Positions 11,246-23,494 of a DNA stretch of 64,000 bases are shown one piece after another; the stretch's first letter is position 1, and each line of letters begins with the position of its first letter. The notes beneath the pieces are model-generated. The model had not been told where the DNA came from. It did no database searches and was given only the letters and a program-made list of their open reading frames with translations. A program made the position numbers and the translations under genes. The stretch comes from Fomes fomentarius (Eukaryota > Basidiomycota > Agaricomycetes > Polyporales > Polyporaceae). The stretch covers positions 186,001 through 250,000 of the forward strand of contig JABYQN010000001.1 of assembly GCA_022606135.1 (NCBI GenBank), in the 5' to 3' direction.

Positions 11246-13714
11246 TTCGTGATTCATGCAAGAAGAGCGGAGAGCGGAGGCATCTGCATCTATCCATCAA
11301 TACCAACACCGATATGCTAACTCCGCCTTGCATCTATCCCCCCAAGGAGGCTATCCTTTAATCCTAATCGCTTGTTGTCTCGATGATGACACTTTCCTCC
11401 GACCTCATCCCATCCTCATCCTCTTCTGTCGACGTCGTCGTTGTCGTGTCGGTTGAGTCTGACTCAGACCCTTGACGCGATGACGTCCTGACAGTTGTTG
11501 CTTCCCTTCACCCTTTACGACTTGGCGCGCTGGGTTTGGCCCGCGGCCAGCTTGACGATTGTGGGTTGCATTGCCTCGCTTGATTCCTCATGCAGGTTGT
11601 GTGTCGTGCTGACTACCATCTCTGCTGTGCACCTACAGATGACGATCACACCCTACCCTCCATAATCGGTACTCGTTCTAATACCTAATCGCCGTTCACC
11701 GTTCCTCCCCTTGTTCCTCTACATCTTCCTTTTCACCTTCATCTCTGCGCAAGTCACAGCCATTCGGCCATCTCGGCCATCTCCATCATCTCGGTCTTGG
11801 TTCCTCTCACCTTCAGTCTTCGACATCGGTTTATCGCAACAACCCATCGCATCATCAAGGTCTCGACTCTCAGGAAGTAACCAACAACATAGCCTCTCAT
11901 TGTCTAACAAACGGAATACCATCAGAACAAACACAAGCGTCGCCGTCGCACATACTGCACAAATAGTCCTATCCCTCGTACATACCTGTATCCCTACTAT
12001 TACCCTTTACCTCTCTCCGCCCTACCTCCCTACCCGCCGATCTATCTACCCATCCGCCTATGTTTCGATCTACCCGACTCCCTCGAATCGACGATCTGAG
12101 TGAATTCCGCGTCCTCGGATCCCTGGGCCCAGGTCTGTCGTACCCTTTCGCCTGTGGTCTGCTTGGACTATGGGACCGCAGGGCTCTACGCAGACAAAGA
12201 CGAATTTTTTCTGCGATCGAGCATTACTGCCAGATTCCACGTGAACTAGATTGGAAGAGTGTCTAGATGGTGTTGTTCGTCGTGGCTTCGTCCAACGCGG
12301 GATGCCGTCTTTGTACTGGTCCTGTTACATGTACATATCTAGTGAGCGTGGAACATGGTATCGTCTGAATTCTGGATCGCACATTGTGTGCTGGTGGGAT
12401 CGTGGACGCCCGCGCTCATCTTGAGGTGATCATTGATGGCAAAGGATCCAAGCACCTCTCAAATCTCATGTTTCTGTTTCACGCGCACGCTGCAGTGCAT
12501 CTGTGTATGGCTGAACTGACCGCATGACGTTGGGCGCATCGTTCGCCCTGGTATCCACAGCGTCCCCCAAACCGGCGCCACCGGTACCGAAAGATGTCAT
12601 GGGCCCCTCCGAGTGTATCGCCGAGGGCACATCTGGTACCTCACTGGCCAGGTCCCAGGAAATCGGCCAGTGATATGTAGTAGATACACAGCAGACATCA
12701 TCTGGGGAACTCCCGAGAGGCTTCCCCATGATATGATTTGCGCTCATACATTTAGACCTGGCGCTCGTTTCACGGCGATAAGTATGCCTTGCCAATGTCC
12801 CAGCTGAATGACTAGTACTAGTACTTTCGATACCGGTCACGGCCCGTCGTGGTTTTTTGCGGCGGTTACTGCACTGGTAGGAAAGGTACGAGCGATAATC
12901 GATGATCCCTTGATCAGGCTGTCACAATCAAGCTGCGTCTGTCGTTCACATAGATACAACGCACACTGCGGTGGGTCTGACTGAGCGCGATAGATGGCCA
13001 GATAGACGTGGTACATGGAACATCAGCAGCCGCGGGGCTCGGACGTAATTGGCCGTGGCCCGCTCCAGCTTAAAAACTCTGAGATTCGGGGACTCGCGGG
13101 GTGAGTGCGTGCGCAACAGTTGAACCATTTTTTAATTGCGATGGGGTGGTCGGAACTGACCGTTCGAATCGGAATTCCGAAACATGCGCAGTTAGCACCG
13201 CGACGCTCGCGGCCAGTCTCAGGCTGTCATTGCTGTTTGATAGCTATAGTAGGCCGGCCACCGCTCGCGAGCCTCCTCCTCAAATGTGACTTCAATTTCG
13301 GCTCTGGTAAGGGAAGGGTGGCATGATGTTGCGTTAGTCAATCTCTTGAGACTGGGGGCACTCATGGTGACTGACATTGCATTGTATTAGTCGGTTCTAT
13401 CAACTGCCCGATTTGATGGTATTTACGGACTTACCTCCAGATTTGCTCTCAGTGTGGCGTCCGACGTGTGTGGCGAGTGTCATGAACCTGTAGTGATGGG
13501 CAGCCAAGGTGCCATTGACAATCGAGTAGAGGGAACGGGTACAAAGGACTTGGTAAATATATGCGTATGAGGAACCCAATCAACCTGGGCTCCACGACGG
13601 GTTGTCGTGATTTCTGACTACATATTACGAGAGATAATCTTAATCGAGGAAAAACGATGCATTACAATGTGAACGCTTGAACCCTCGGGCATGCCGGAGA
13701 CAAGCGGCGGTGGA
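11246..13714. other. 2.5-kb gene-free region
   Basis: The first kilobase is CT-rich (long TCC/CTC runs around 11700-12060), as expected for UTR or intergenic DNA. No ATG-led frame with credible splice extensions was found on either strand. Confidence 0.45.
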
Positions 13715-15897
13715 TCAGTGGGGCCCGAATCCGAACGACGCCGCTCTTTCCAGGATTTGGTTCAAAGGCATCGCTAGAGCAGAAACTAAAAGTCAGACGC
13801 GTATCAGAGTGGCGAGCGAAAGAGAAGGAAGACGCACCCAAGTACGGCAGCGAGTCCGCAAGAATCGGGACACACGCGACAAGCACCGAGCGCGCGGTTG
13901 CCCAGTTCGCTGCCGACAGCTCGTCCATTTGTTGCATGCTCTCCTCGAATGCAACATTGGCAGCGGTCAGCCAGCAGACCTAAGAACGGATGACGTGAGC
14001 ACAGGGCCGCAGGATGACTGTCGCAGGCATGATGGACACATACCCCGAGGATCGGGTCGAGCATCTCGAAATGAGAGAAAGTCTTCCCGATGCCGACGAG
14101 CTTCAACACTGCGTTCAAGCAGTGCTGTCTCGACTCGGCGTGCTCCATGGGGGCGATGTGATGTAGCAGTGCCGACGCTGTGAGGGTTACAATCAAGCAG
14201 ACCTTGAGCGCGTGCGCGGGCGAGCGCTGGTCAGGCTGCAGGGATGCCTTGAGCAGCGTTGGGTTCACGTTCGCAAGGGTTAACTCGGCTTCCTCCAGGA
14301 GCGACCAGTACTCTACTAGCCATGGAGACTCCTCCTGGGTGGGCGGAAGAGGGTGCCAGGGATCAACAGGGAGTGCGTGAAGATGGGCGGAGAGCTGGCG
14401 GGTGCGCTGGAGGAGGAGCGCACCTCGGACACGTAGAATGGAGAGGTGAGTGCGGGACAGGGCAGGGTACATCATCTATACGTATATACGCTATCCAGTC
14501 AGTCACTTGTGGTTCAAGATGTTACAAGAAGCCCACAACTCACTAGCACCGAATGGAACTCTTGCTCATATTCCGCGTCCAACTCTGACGGGACGCCCAT
14601 GGCCATGTGCATGTTGATGTTCATGTACAGTAGGTGGCTCATCGCGCAGACGAGCTCGTCGGCTTCCGGTTCAGGCTCCCGTAATGGGTCCCACATATGC
14701 GCTGATGGTGGGACAAACCGCATTCGGCGACGCTGTACGACCTCAGAAGCAAGGCGCACGTGCTCCAAGCCTTTAGCAATATTCTCCCGCATGACATAGC
14801 AAACAGCCACAACATTATGCACTTGAAGCGCAATGAGCGGCGGGGTATCATCGGTGAGGAGAGAGAGCGCCGTCTCGAGCTCAAACGCCTCCACATCGGG
14901 AATCGAAGGGGTGCCATTGAGCCGTTGAGAAAAGAGGCAGCCGCCGAGCTGTGCTGCGTGGACCAGAGATGGGTGTATGTGAGGAGAGTAGAAGTCCCCC
15001 TTGATGAGCGCGTCAATTGCTGCTGGGCCGAACTTGAGACCCACACTCGGGCTAAAGGAGAGGAAGAGCAATCGGCTAAGTTATGTTAGTGATGAAGAGC
15101 GTAGATACGAATCTACTACTTACAAGTGGTGAAATTGTTCCCAAGTTGTCCGGGCCGGCGCCGGCTGGAAACTGGGGGACCAGCGCGTGTTCGGCGCTGG
15201 GGGCTCCCAGACTGGGATGCTGCTGAGCTGGTCTGTCGGGAGGGTGTTCAAGAATTGAACGGCTGGGAGTACAACGTCGGGAGTCGGGGTTCGAGACCAC
15301 TGGAGTGGCGGCGAGTTTCGCGGCGACGACTCAGCTGATGCTAGGCGCTCTTCCAGCTGACGGGTCCTTTGAACTAGAGATTGGATGAGTGTGCGCTGTG
15401 CGTCGTCTTCGTACAGACATTGGGTTTCCTTGTTTGAGGCCTTGCATGTTGAGCATGACGGTCGCTTCGCGTCGCATTTCTGGAGGTAGTGGGTCAGCGG
15501 GTATGCGAGCAGGGAGTCACTCTCATACCTTTTTCTTCTTCCTGTGGGACATGATTGATCAATCGCATGGTCACGGAAAAAGCTCCGGCCGCGTACCTGC
15601 AAGAGAGACAAGCCGCTCCCTTCTGGAGGAGATTCGCACCCTTTGAACTGGAGCCGGTGGCGCGGCTGCTGTAGTCGCAGACTATGACCGCACCAAAGTT
15701 TGTACATTGACCACAAATAGGCTGCACGCCGTCACATCGCTGCAAATCCCAGTCGGCGTCATCCCGTTGCGCAGGTAGTACTGAAGAAGATACTGAACTG
15801 ACCACTCCTCGTTCCCTATGTCCGGCCCTGTTAGCAGGATATCAAACCGCATTGATGCAGAAGACACCTACCTGCAAAGTGTACACGTCCTGGGCAT
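13715..15897 (-). CDS. Transcription factor with two tandem Zn2Cys6 clusters
   Basis: The first exons are 15872-15897, 15803-15815, 15597-15739, 15529-15541 and 15479 onward. They assemble two binuclear zinc clusters back to back. Cluster 1 is CTLC-x6-CDGVQPICGQC-x8-C and cluster 2 is CLSC-x6-CDAKRPSCSTC-x8-C; both fit the canonical C-x2-C-x6-C-x6-C-x2-C-x8-C. A linker with DYSSRA and LLQKGA separates them, and a short coiled coil (SLVQRTRQLEERL) follows cluster 2. The C-terminal two thirds, with helices such as GPAAIDALIKGDFY and ELVCAMSHLLYMNINMHM, resemble the fungal regulatory middle homology region. In each cluster the six residues between CxxC and the third cysteine come from a 13-nt microexon. 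It should bind DNA in the nucleus; targets are unknown. The C-terminal join (LPYL to AMPLNQILER) is the least certain. Confidence 0.85.
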
Positions 15898-16904
15898 GCT
15901 GAGTGGATAGGTGGAAGATCCGGAACAAATGAGCCGCTGGCAACCGGCATTTGTGCTCTTAAGTGTTTCGGCCGTCATTTTCATGGCCGATGACACGGAG
16001 CACTCAGACAGGCCGGGCGGCAGAAACGTGGACCCTAACGTAGTCCTTGGTCAGAATGTGGAAGTCTGGCGCAGTCTGTGAAACCCATTAGATAGACGGG
16101 CATAGCATCGAAGTTGGAACGCCAGGTTTTGGCACTCATATCGCGTGGCATTGCTGATGGTATGTAGTCTGTCCATCAGGTGGGTGGCGAGAGACGCGGG
16201 GGTGCTTTCGTATAAGGGCTTGAAGTTCCTTGTCTGGACTGATACCCGCTGACGTCCCGTCGTATGTGCGGCGGAGCGTAGGAATTGTGGACGTTCAGAT
16301 GCGCTGCAGAGTCGTGACAGGCGTCGTAGTCAGGCTGAGCACCAAGCAAGCCAAACTTGGAAAGCTGCAGATTACATTGTTCGCCTCCGGGATCTAGAAA
16401 CCATTGCTGCGCCGTAGCGTAAGGGCGCGATGTGTAAGGCTGGTACAGGGATAGCGATGGACGTTACGACCAGTACTGCCAGAGGAGTCTATCAAAGCGC
16501 GCGGGAGCGTCTATCAGGAAGACTAGGTCCATGTGTTAGAGTCTTGGGGTCGAAGGAGAAGAGAACGCTTCATGGGCCAGCTATCTCCCATGCAGAGTGG
16601 CTAAGTTCAAATTAGAGTGTGGTTAGTGGTAGGTTCAAAGCAAGCCTTTGATGCGGCGCTTGCTCCACAGCGCACTTCGCAGTCGTGCGGAGCACAAAAA
16701 TCTGAGCGGAGAGGCGGCTAGCTCCGAGCCTAGGACCAGGTTGAGTCGGAGATTAGCCATCAGTCGCGTTGAAACGCGCACGTGCACACAGCTCAGTTTG
16801 GAACTGAGCGCACTCAAGGCTCGACTTGTACTCGACCTCCTCAACTGCTTCCTCTGTCGGGCAGCTCAAGCTGTCGTCGTCGTGACGGCGACGAGCACTC
16901 AACA
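15898..16904. other. Divergent promoter region, gene-free
   Basis: One kilobase between the divergent zinc-cluster factor and the Mto1-like gene. No supportable gene, repeat or RNA was seen. Confidence 0.5.
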
Positions 16905-19900
16905 ATGTCTGCGGCTCTCAATGCACATGGAGACACTTCAAATCAATCATCTGTAACTGTGCCAGACATCTCGCTCGGCTCCTTCACCTCTACATTCTCT
17001 ACGCCTGCTCGCAACCTTCGGATACCGTCGAACTCGACTGGGACTACAGCCGTGTCTCCCCCAAGTACTTTGCTCTTTAAGCGACGCGCGGAAGAAGCAA
17101 CTCCTGGCTCTAAACGTCTTGGTCACGATGAGGACGGCGAAGACCATGACGGTGACGTCTTGGACACTCCGGATGGTCGGAAGGAGAAGTGGGCAGATGT
17201 CGCTGATTCGGCAACACCTGGGAGACCCAAACGGACACGTACTGCGAGCTCAAAGGGCGGCTTGAATCTAACTTTGCGCGATCAAGAGAAGGTACGCCTC
17301 TTTTGACACCATTTCCCTCCTCTCAGCGTGCAAATGTAGCCGTTCTAGCACATCGACGCCCTCAAGAAGGAGAACTTCAACATCAAGCTGAAGGTCCACT
17401 TCCTGGAGGAACGATTAGCGCAGCTCGCACCCGACCAGATCGATGCCGCCCTGAAGCAAAATATCAGCCTCAAGATCGAAGTTCAGCAGCGTGGTATGGA
17501 ACTGAAGAAGCTCAAGAAGCTCGTGCTGGAGCTGCAACGCGAACTAGACCACTTGCAGCGCGGCTCGGGTGGTGCGCAAGGCCGGGCACGCGAGTTGGAG
17601 GAGAAGCTGGAGGAGCGAGAGAGGGAGCTTAGGGAGCTGAGGAGACGGCGTGCCGTTGGTCCGGACGATGGTGCATTGCGAGAGCTGGAGGCACGAAACG
17701 TGGAGCTGGAGGAGGAACTGGAGAATGTCCGCGGGCTTCTGGAGGAGAACACGGAGGAGCTGGAGCGGTTGCGGGAACTTGCAGAATCGCGGGGAGACCA
17801 TTCGTCGCTCGGGAGTGAGCGGTATCGACGGCAGGCGGAGGAATTGGAGGCGGAGAACGAGGACTTGCGAGCGCGCATTGACGAGCTGGAGGAGGCAGTC
17901 ACTCAGCGAGCAGACGAGAGGGACGACCTTGCGGACGAGGTTGAGACGCTGAAGCTCGAGCTGGAGGACCTGCAGCGACGACGCGAGGCCGAGACTATAG
18001 AGCGAAGTCAAAGTCGCGCGCAGATCATCGAGGAACGGGAGGAGAGGGAAGCCGTGGAAGATGGTTTGAACGCAGTACGAGACAAGCTCGCGGCTGCACA
18101 TATTGAGCTTCAACAGAAGGAGGATGAGATTGACATGAAGAACCGGGAGATCGAGGAGCTCATTGCCGAGCACCAACGGATTGTCGAGAGCGTTGAGGAT
18201 GAGTGGCGAGGAGAGGTGGATGAGGCGAAGGGCCAGATGGAAGAACTTCGCGACGTGCGTACACTAGAAACTCTTGACTCAACTTTGTCTGACGTGTTCA
18301 ATAGGCCCTCGAACAACGAGACGCAGAATGCAAAGAACTGCGACTGCATATCGATGAATACGAGGCCAATGCGGAGGATCTTCACCAGAAGTTTGAGGCT
18401 ACGCTCGCTCATCTCGAGCACGAGGCTGAAGAGAAGGACAACGAACTGGAGGCTGCCAATCGAGACTTGGAGAGGATCAGCAATCAGTTGTACACCCTCG
18501 AAGACGAACACGACAAGCTCAAGGAGGAAATGGAGCGCTTGCGGGAAGACGAAGCTATCGAACGCGAGCGTTTGGAGCAGCTGGGCAATGCTCTCAAGCA
18601 GGTTGGTATATCGGTACAAGTTGCTACTGGAAGTCGCTTAATTGCTACTGCAGAAAGTCGCCAATCTCAAGGCTGACCTGGAAGAGCTCACTGAGCTCTA
18701 CCAGACCCGTGATGCAGAGGCACAAGAGCACCGCGCGCGTAAAGAGGAGTTGGCACAGCATATCGAGAAGGTCGTGGAAGAGCTACAGCGCGAGCGTTCT
18801 AAACGCGAACGCCTTGAAGCGGACCTTGACAAGGCAGAGAATGAGCATGAAGATGCTATCCGTCGGGAACGCCGCGCACTCGAGGCCAAGGATTCCGCAC
18901 TCCAGTCTGCGCTTAACGACCTTTCGCGTGCGCAGTCACTGCTCACGCAGCGCGATGCTGACCTCGCGGCGGTCCAGGCAGCCTTGCAGACTGTAGAGGC
19001 CGATAACAAGAAACTTGGCGAGTCTCACACCTCCGCACGGTTCTCCCTTCAGCTTGAAGTTGATCGTCTTCGCCGTGACGTTGAGCGGTTGGAAGACGAG
19101 CTCGTGCGTGCGCGCAAAGAGCTTGACGATCGTGAGGGCAAAGGCCGCGACCGTGACGGCGTCGTCGACAAGCTTCACGCCGAGAACCGAGACCTTGCAG
19201 CTCAACTCGCTGCACAGACGCAAGCGCGTCTCAATGTCGCAGAGAAGCTCGACGACACGCAAGCCAGTTTGAAGGCTGCAGAGGTGGAGACCACGAACCT
19301 TCGCACACGGATTGCCGAGCTAGAGCAACGGCTTTCGAAGGACCAACGCGCATTGCTGACAGCGGAGGCGCAATATCGGGATCAGTTGACCGAGCGCAAC
19401 ACGTTGCTTCTGACGATCTACCAATACATGGACAAGATTGTGGGCGTCGACAAAACTCCGGTACGTGTGTCTTCCCGATGATCGGGATAATGAGAGATCT
19501 GACAAAGCCGCAATTCCCGACGTACCGCTACCGACAACAGAAGAAGCATGGACAGGCGGAAACAAAGCCGTTCACGAACTTCAGTGTCTTCCATGACAAT
19601 CTCATCACGCGTCTCAAGGCGCTCAGCCACATCCAGTCCGACTTTGAGAAGCGAGTGAAGGAGGCAGAGCAGCGCTACAGCGACAAGCTAAACGACATGC
19701 GCAAGCAGCTCGATCTCCGCTGGAAGCAAATCGACAAGTTCGAGGCGAGCGTGAAGACCCTGGCGGAAGCCAAGGCTACATGGCGCAAGAAGCTTAGCGC
19801 GAAGGAGGGCGAGATCGAAGCGCTTCAGGTACGTTTCGTATCTGCTTGACGCTTAAGAGCGGGTCTCGGACGCCGCATGGGCGTCGCCGGCTTTCTTTTC

Positions 19901-20409
19901 TGTACAACCGAACTGACCGTCACCTCCGATCTGAAACAGGCGACGAACGCACAGCTCCAGAGCCACGTTGTAACTCGCAAAGGCAACCAGGCGGACTCGA
20001 TGGAGGTTCGTTCTCTTACGGCAAGAGCACAGAACGCCGAGAGGCGCGCGATGAACCTGCAGAACCAGTTGCTACAAGCGGAGGAGAAGCTCACCACTGT
20101 CAACCAGAAGACGACTGCGGCGGACAGCAAGTGGGAGTCGCGTGTGAAGGAGTTCGAGAGCCGCTTGAAGACTGCTGACGAGAAGATCAAACGCGAGAGG
20201 CAAGGAGGCAAGGAGCGGGCGCAGGAGCTCGAGAATCAGCTCAAGTCAGTTGATATCGTTCTTGCGCTATGACATGCCGAGATTCTCATTCCCGTTTCAG
20301 ATCACTCCAGAGACAACTCGAGCTGGCGACCAAGCGCACGAACACGCTCAATGAAATCATCGAAGCTGCTGGTCTCCCGACCAGGGGCACACCAAACTCC
20401 TCGAAATGA
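16905..20409 (+). CDS. Mto1/ApsB/centrosomin-family microtubule-nucleation protein
   Basis: Seven exons (16905-17291, 17349-18254, 18305-18601, 18654-19460, 19541-19828, 19940-20244, 20301-20409) join in frame to 1032 residues. After a disordered head, exon 2 opens with a centrosomin motif 1 (CM1): ENFNIKLKVHFLEERL near residue 140. In Mto1, ApsB, Cnn and CDK5RAP2 this binds the gamma-tubulin complex. About 800 residues of continuous coiled coil follow (RELEEKLEERERELRELRR is typical). Near residue 710 is a less repetitive conserved block, KPFTNFSVFHDNLITRLK, found toward the C-terminus of fungal members. The protein ends TRGTPNSSK. It probably recruits gamma-tubulin to spindle pole bodies, nuclear envelope or septa. 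ATG context is good (ACAATG). Family is confident; the exact cellular site is inferred. Confidence 0.88.
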
Positions 20410-20699
20410 TGTCCACACTCCGCCGGCCGGATCACTCGTCTTGTTCGCGCTGTCTAGCCCGCTTTCGTGTTTTATCGTCGGTTGCTCGTGGGATATCCTC
20501 CGCTGCTTAGGTACTGTACTTGTTTTATATATCATTCGCGCACATGGCACATTCACTGTATCGATTACTGCTCATCACAATTTCTGCATCATGATTTCTC
20601 TGATTCCGTAGGGCTCGTTCGACGGGCTCCGATGAAGTTCGGACGGTTCGACGGTCTCATGTCACTCGACTGCGGCAACTTAGAGGCGATACTGATTAC

Positions 20700-21938
20700 C
20701 TAAAAGCCACCTCCATTCGTCCAGCCTCCGTCGGCCACCAAAACCTAGAGGCACGATCACGTGAGTAACACACCAGTTGGCGGTCGGTGCAGTGACCGGA
20801 GGTAATCACCTTGTTGGTCATGTACCCGTTCGTCGCCAGCATCAAGACGATAGACGCTATCTCATCTGGTTTGCCCAGACGTCCGATCGGTATTTTGCTC
20901 TGCCATCCTAACGTATCAATCGCTGAATAACATGCTTTGAGTGCGACATATACTGACCCGAACGGCCTCTGGTGGGTTCTTCATCATCTCTGTGTCTGAA
21001 TCGAGAAATCAGAAAAAGAGACAATCCATTACGGGCTCAGACGCTCACCCTCAATGAGAGCCGGAGCGACACCGTTGGTCAACTGAGGTGAGTTGTCAGG
21101 CTGAGGTCGGATCCCAAGGTCAACGTTCAGGTACTAACGATTCCTTCTCTGCAGTAACGCAACGACAGCCAGTGTATGAGACCATGCAACGCGGACTTTG
21201 AGGACGCGTATTGCGGCCCGATTACGCCACCTGTGCCCGCCGCGACACTAGCAGTTGTTTGTGATAGTCAGTTGACTGCCCTAGAAGCGTCACGCCGCTG
21301 CCAGCATGCTCTCTCACCTAGACGTGAAGATGATACGACCCCATTGTTTCTCTTGCATATAGGGCAGGCATTTTTGAGCGAGCTACGCGAATACCAGATG
21401 GACAGTATCAGCGAGAGGCACAGCGTAGCGGCTTGAACCCGCAAACATACCACGTATCCCGTCCCAGTGTTCGTGCGCCATATCTCCTCGAAGGCTTCAG
21501 CACTTACTTTTTGCATATCTCCCTCAGGACCGATCCTGGAACCGGTGACGCCGTGGTTGCTGAACAAAATGTCGGGGTGGCCTAGGACCTTGACGACCTC
21601 GTCGCATAGCTTCCGCGCGTTCTCATACGAAGATAGGTCGGCTTCAAATGCGGCGACGTGCACGCCGGGTGCGAGCTTGACTAGTTCGGCGACGAGTGCA
21701 TCTGCCTTCTCCTTGGACCTGGCTGAAGAGTGGTGGACTGCGATGGAGCACCCGTTGCGCGCGAAGAGCCGCGCGGTGGCTTGTCCGATACCGCCGCTGT
21801 GCGGATATATCGGTTGCGCGGGGCATGTCAGTGAAGAGACTAAGGCGAGGTAGTTGGCAGATAACTTGAACCGTACGTGCAACCTGTTATGAGCGCGAGC
21901 TTTCCAGCTAGAGGACGGCTATCACTGTCGCACGTCAT
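20700..21938 (-). CDS. Short-chain dehydrogenase/reductase (FabG-like)
   Basis: An NAD(P)H-dependent oxidoreductase of about 260 residues from seven or so small exons. The first exon reads LAGKLALITGC and joins over an intron to TGGIGQATARLF, completing the TGxxxGIG nucleotide-binding loop. Later landmarks are FEADLSS (acidic residue before the adenine pocket), SNHG (NNAG-like), the catalytic serine in IIFTSS, the catalytic YASSK, the exon WQSKIPIGRLGKPDEIA, and the terminal ADGGWTNGGGF. These are typical of classical SDRs related to 3-oxoacyl-ACP reductases. Substrate specificity cannot be read from this. Its stop is 290 bases from the stop of the convergent Mto1-like gene. Confidence 0.85.
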
Positions 21939-22154
21939 TGCAGTAAGTGTCTGTCTTGATTGTGGACGATGCTGAGAGAGTTGTCAATAGATACCGGAAA
22001 GTGTGACCGAATTCCTATGACGTCGCTTGTGACCACTCTAGCCATCAGAGCGAGTCGTCTAGTCACACAGTTTAGAAATAGCACAGTGAGGTTCAATTAC
22101 GTTGCTTCTATTATCTCTACGCTACGCGCAGGAACTGGAACGCCCTGACAACGC

Positions 22155-23413
22155 CTACAGAATTTCTTCGTCGTTCCCAACAAAGGCCCGCAATGTCTTC
22201 TCGGGGAAATCCCAATGTGCCTATGTCAACGTGAGTACTGCACGTCGCTCTTACAGGATGATATGTATCACTCACGAAGTGGTTAGCCCCGTGGAAGCGG
22301 ACGAAATGTACGTCCCTGACGGTTTCACCCTGCTTCTTCGCTTCCTCCAACTCGCGCGCCACCGTATAAGCTACCAAAGGCATCTCCCAAATCGAACGGT
22401 CGCACCACAGCCATCGCACTTCGACGTGGCGCCAGTCGTCACCCTCGGCCGCCTCACTGAGGTGGAAAGCTCTCTTCTGCAAAGAAGCGTACGTTCCATG
22501 GATGGCGGATGTGTGTGCGAGCAACTGCTCTGTCCCTCCCGCTTCGCCAGAGCCAGAGTGTACTGACTCTGCGACCTCCTCGGGAGTCATAGTCTTGATC
22601 GTCGGAGGAGGATCCTGCAAGGCCTCGCGGGACTCGAGCGCCGCGGCGCCGAGGGTCCATACGTCGCCATGTGCGTAGTAGCTGGCAACCCACACGCCGA
22701 AGTGCTCTACCTTCTCCGCCGGCGTCAGCTTTGGGTCATGCAGGGGATGGTAGAGCTCGTCGGGGATCTTGTACCCCGAGCAGACATAGGACGCATCTAG
22801 GTATACCAGTCACACCAAGGTAAGTGAGCTCGAGTGGCACGAGCTGTGGCGCTTACCGTAGTAGACGATCCGCCGGACATAATCGCTCAGCTTGACGTCA
22901 GAGGGGACGGACATGGGGAACGACGCGACGTGGGTGAGCAGTGCAGAAAGCCACACCGCGCCCAGCGACCACCCCGCCAGGACGATCCCGCCGGTGTTCC
23001 CGCTCAGGGGGGTGACCACTCCGCTCTTGACGAGCTCGAGCAGATAGTCGTAGGTTTCCCGCGCGCGTTCCTTCATGAACTCCTCCGTCCCCTTCGCTGC
23101 TTCGGGTTCACCGGCAGGCGCGTTGGCCCAGCGTGCGAGGTTGGCGCGTTGCTCGTCCGTGAATGGCTCGGAGCCCGGATAGTCGCGCCGGTTGGGCAGG
23201 ACAAGCCGGACATTGAACTTGGGTGCGAGTGGCACGAGCTTCTTGAAGTTGCCTACGTTATCCCGGCATGATCGATGAGTTGCTTGTAACGTGTTTATGC
23301 GTGTGGGATCACAGACCTGCATGGAAGCCGTAGCCGTGGATGACTAATACCGTCGTGTAGTCACGGCTGTCCGGAGGAGCGCCTGAATCGAGGAAAGTTT
23401 GTAAGGCAGTCAT
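22155..23413 (-). CDS. Alpha/beta-hydrolase fold protein
   Basis: A cytosolic-looking hydrolase of about 380 residues. It starts MTALQTFLDSG; exon 1 ends with the beta-strand and oxyanion motif VLVIHGYGFHA. The next exon has the NRRDYPGSEP segment and the nucleophile elbow GWSLGA (GxSxG). The presumed catalytic histidine is in GANHF, joined across an intron to AHWDFPEKTLRAF. The acid residue probably lies in the WLWCDRSIWEMP region but cannot be fixed. Members of this fungal group act on esters, lactones or epoxides; none can be chosen here. A TATA box lies about 75 bases upstream. Confidence 0.8.
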
Positions 23414-23486
23414 CGTAGTCAGTGTCGGCGCCCGGCGGAAAAGTATGTTGATGTTGAGTCCCCAGACCTACCTGTGATTATTCAGC

Positions 23487-23494
23487 CTTATATA
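23487..23494 (-). promoter_or_regulatory. TATA box of the alpha/beta hydrolase
   Basis: TATATAAG on the minus strand, about 75 bases before the start codon at 23413. A nearby tandem GGCGGTCACT x2 at 23543-23562 may be part of the upstream region. Confidence 0.5.

Noticed and set aside
11711..12103. Plus-strand open frame of 130 codons.
   Set aside because: No ATG at its start; low-complexity CT-rich DNA gives Ser/Pro/Arg-rich nonsense.
12466..12840. Minus-strand open frame of 124 codons.
   Set aside because: Begins with GTG, no domain or splice continuation.
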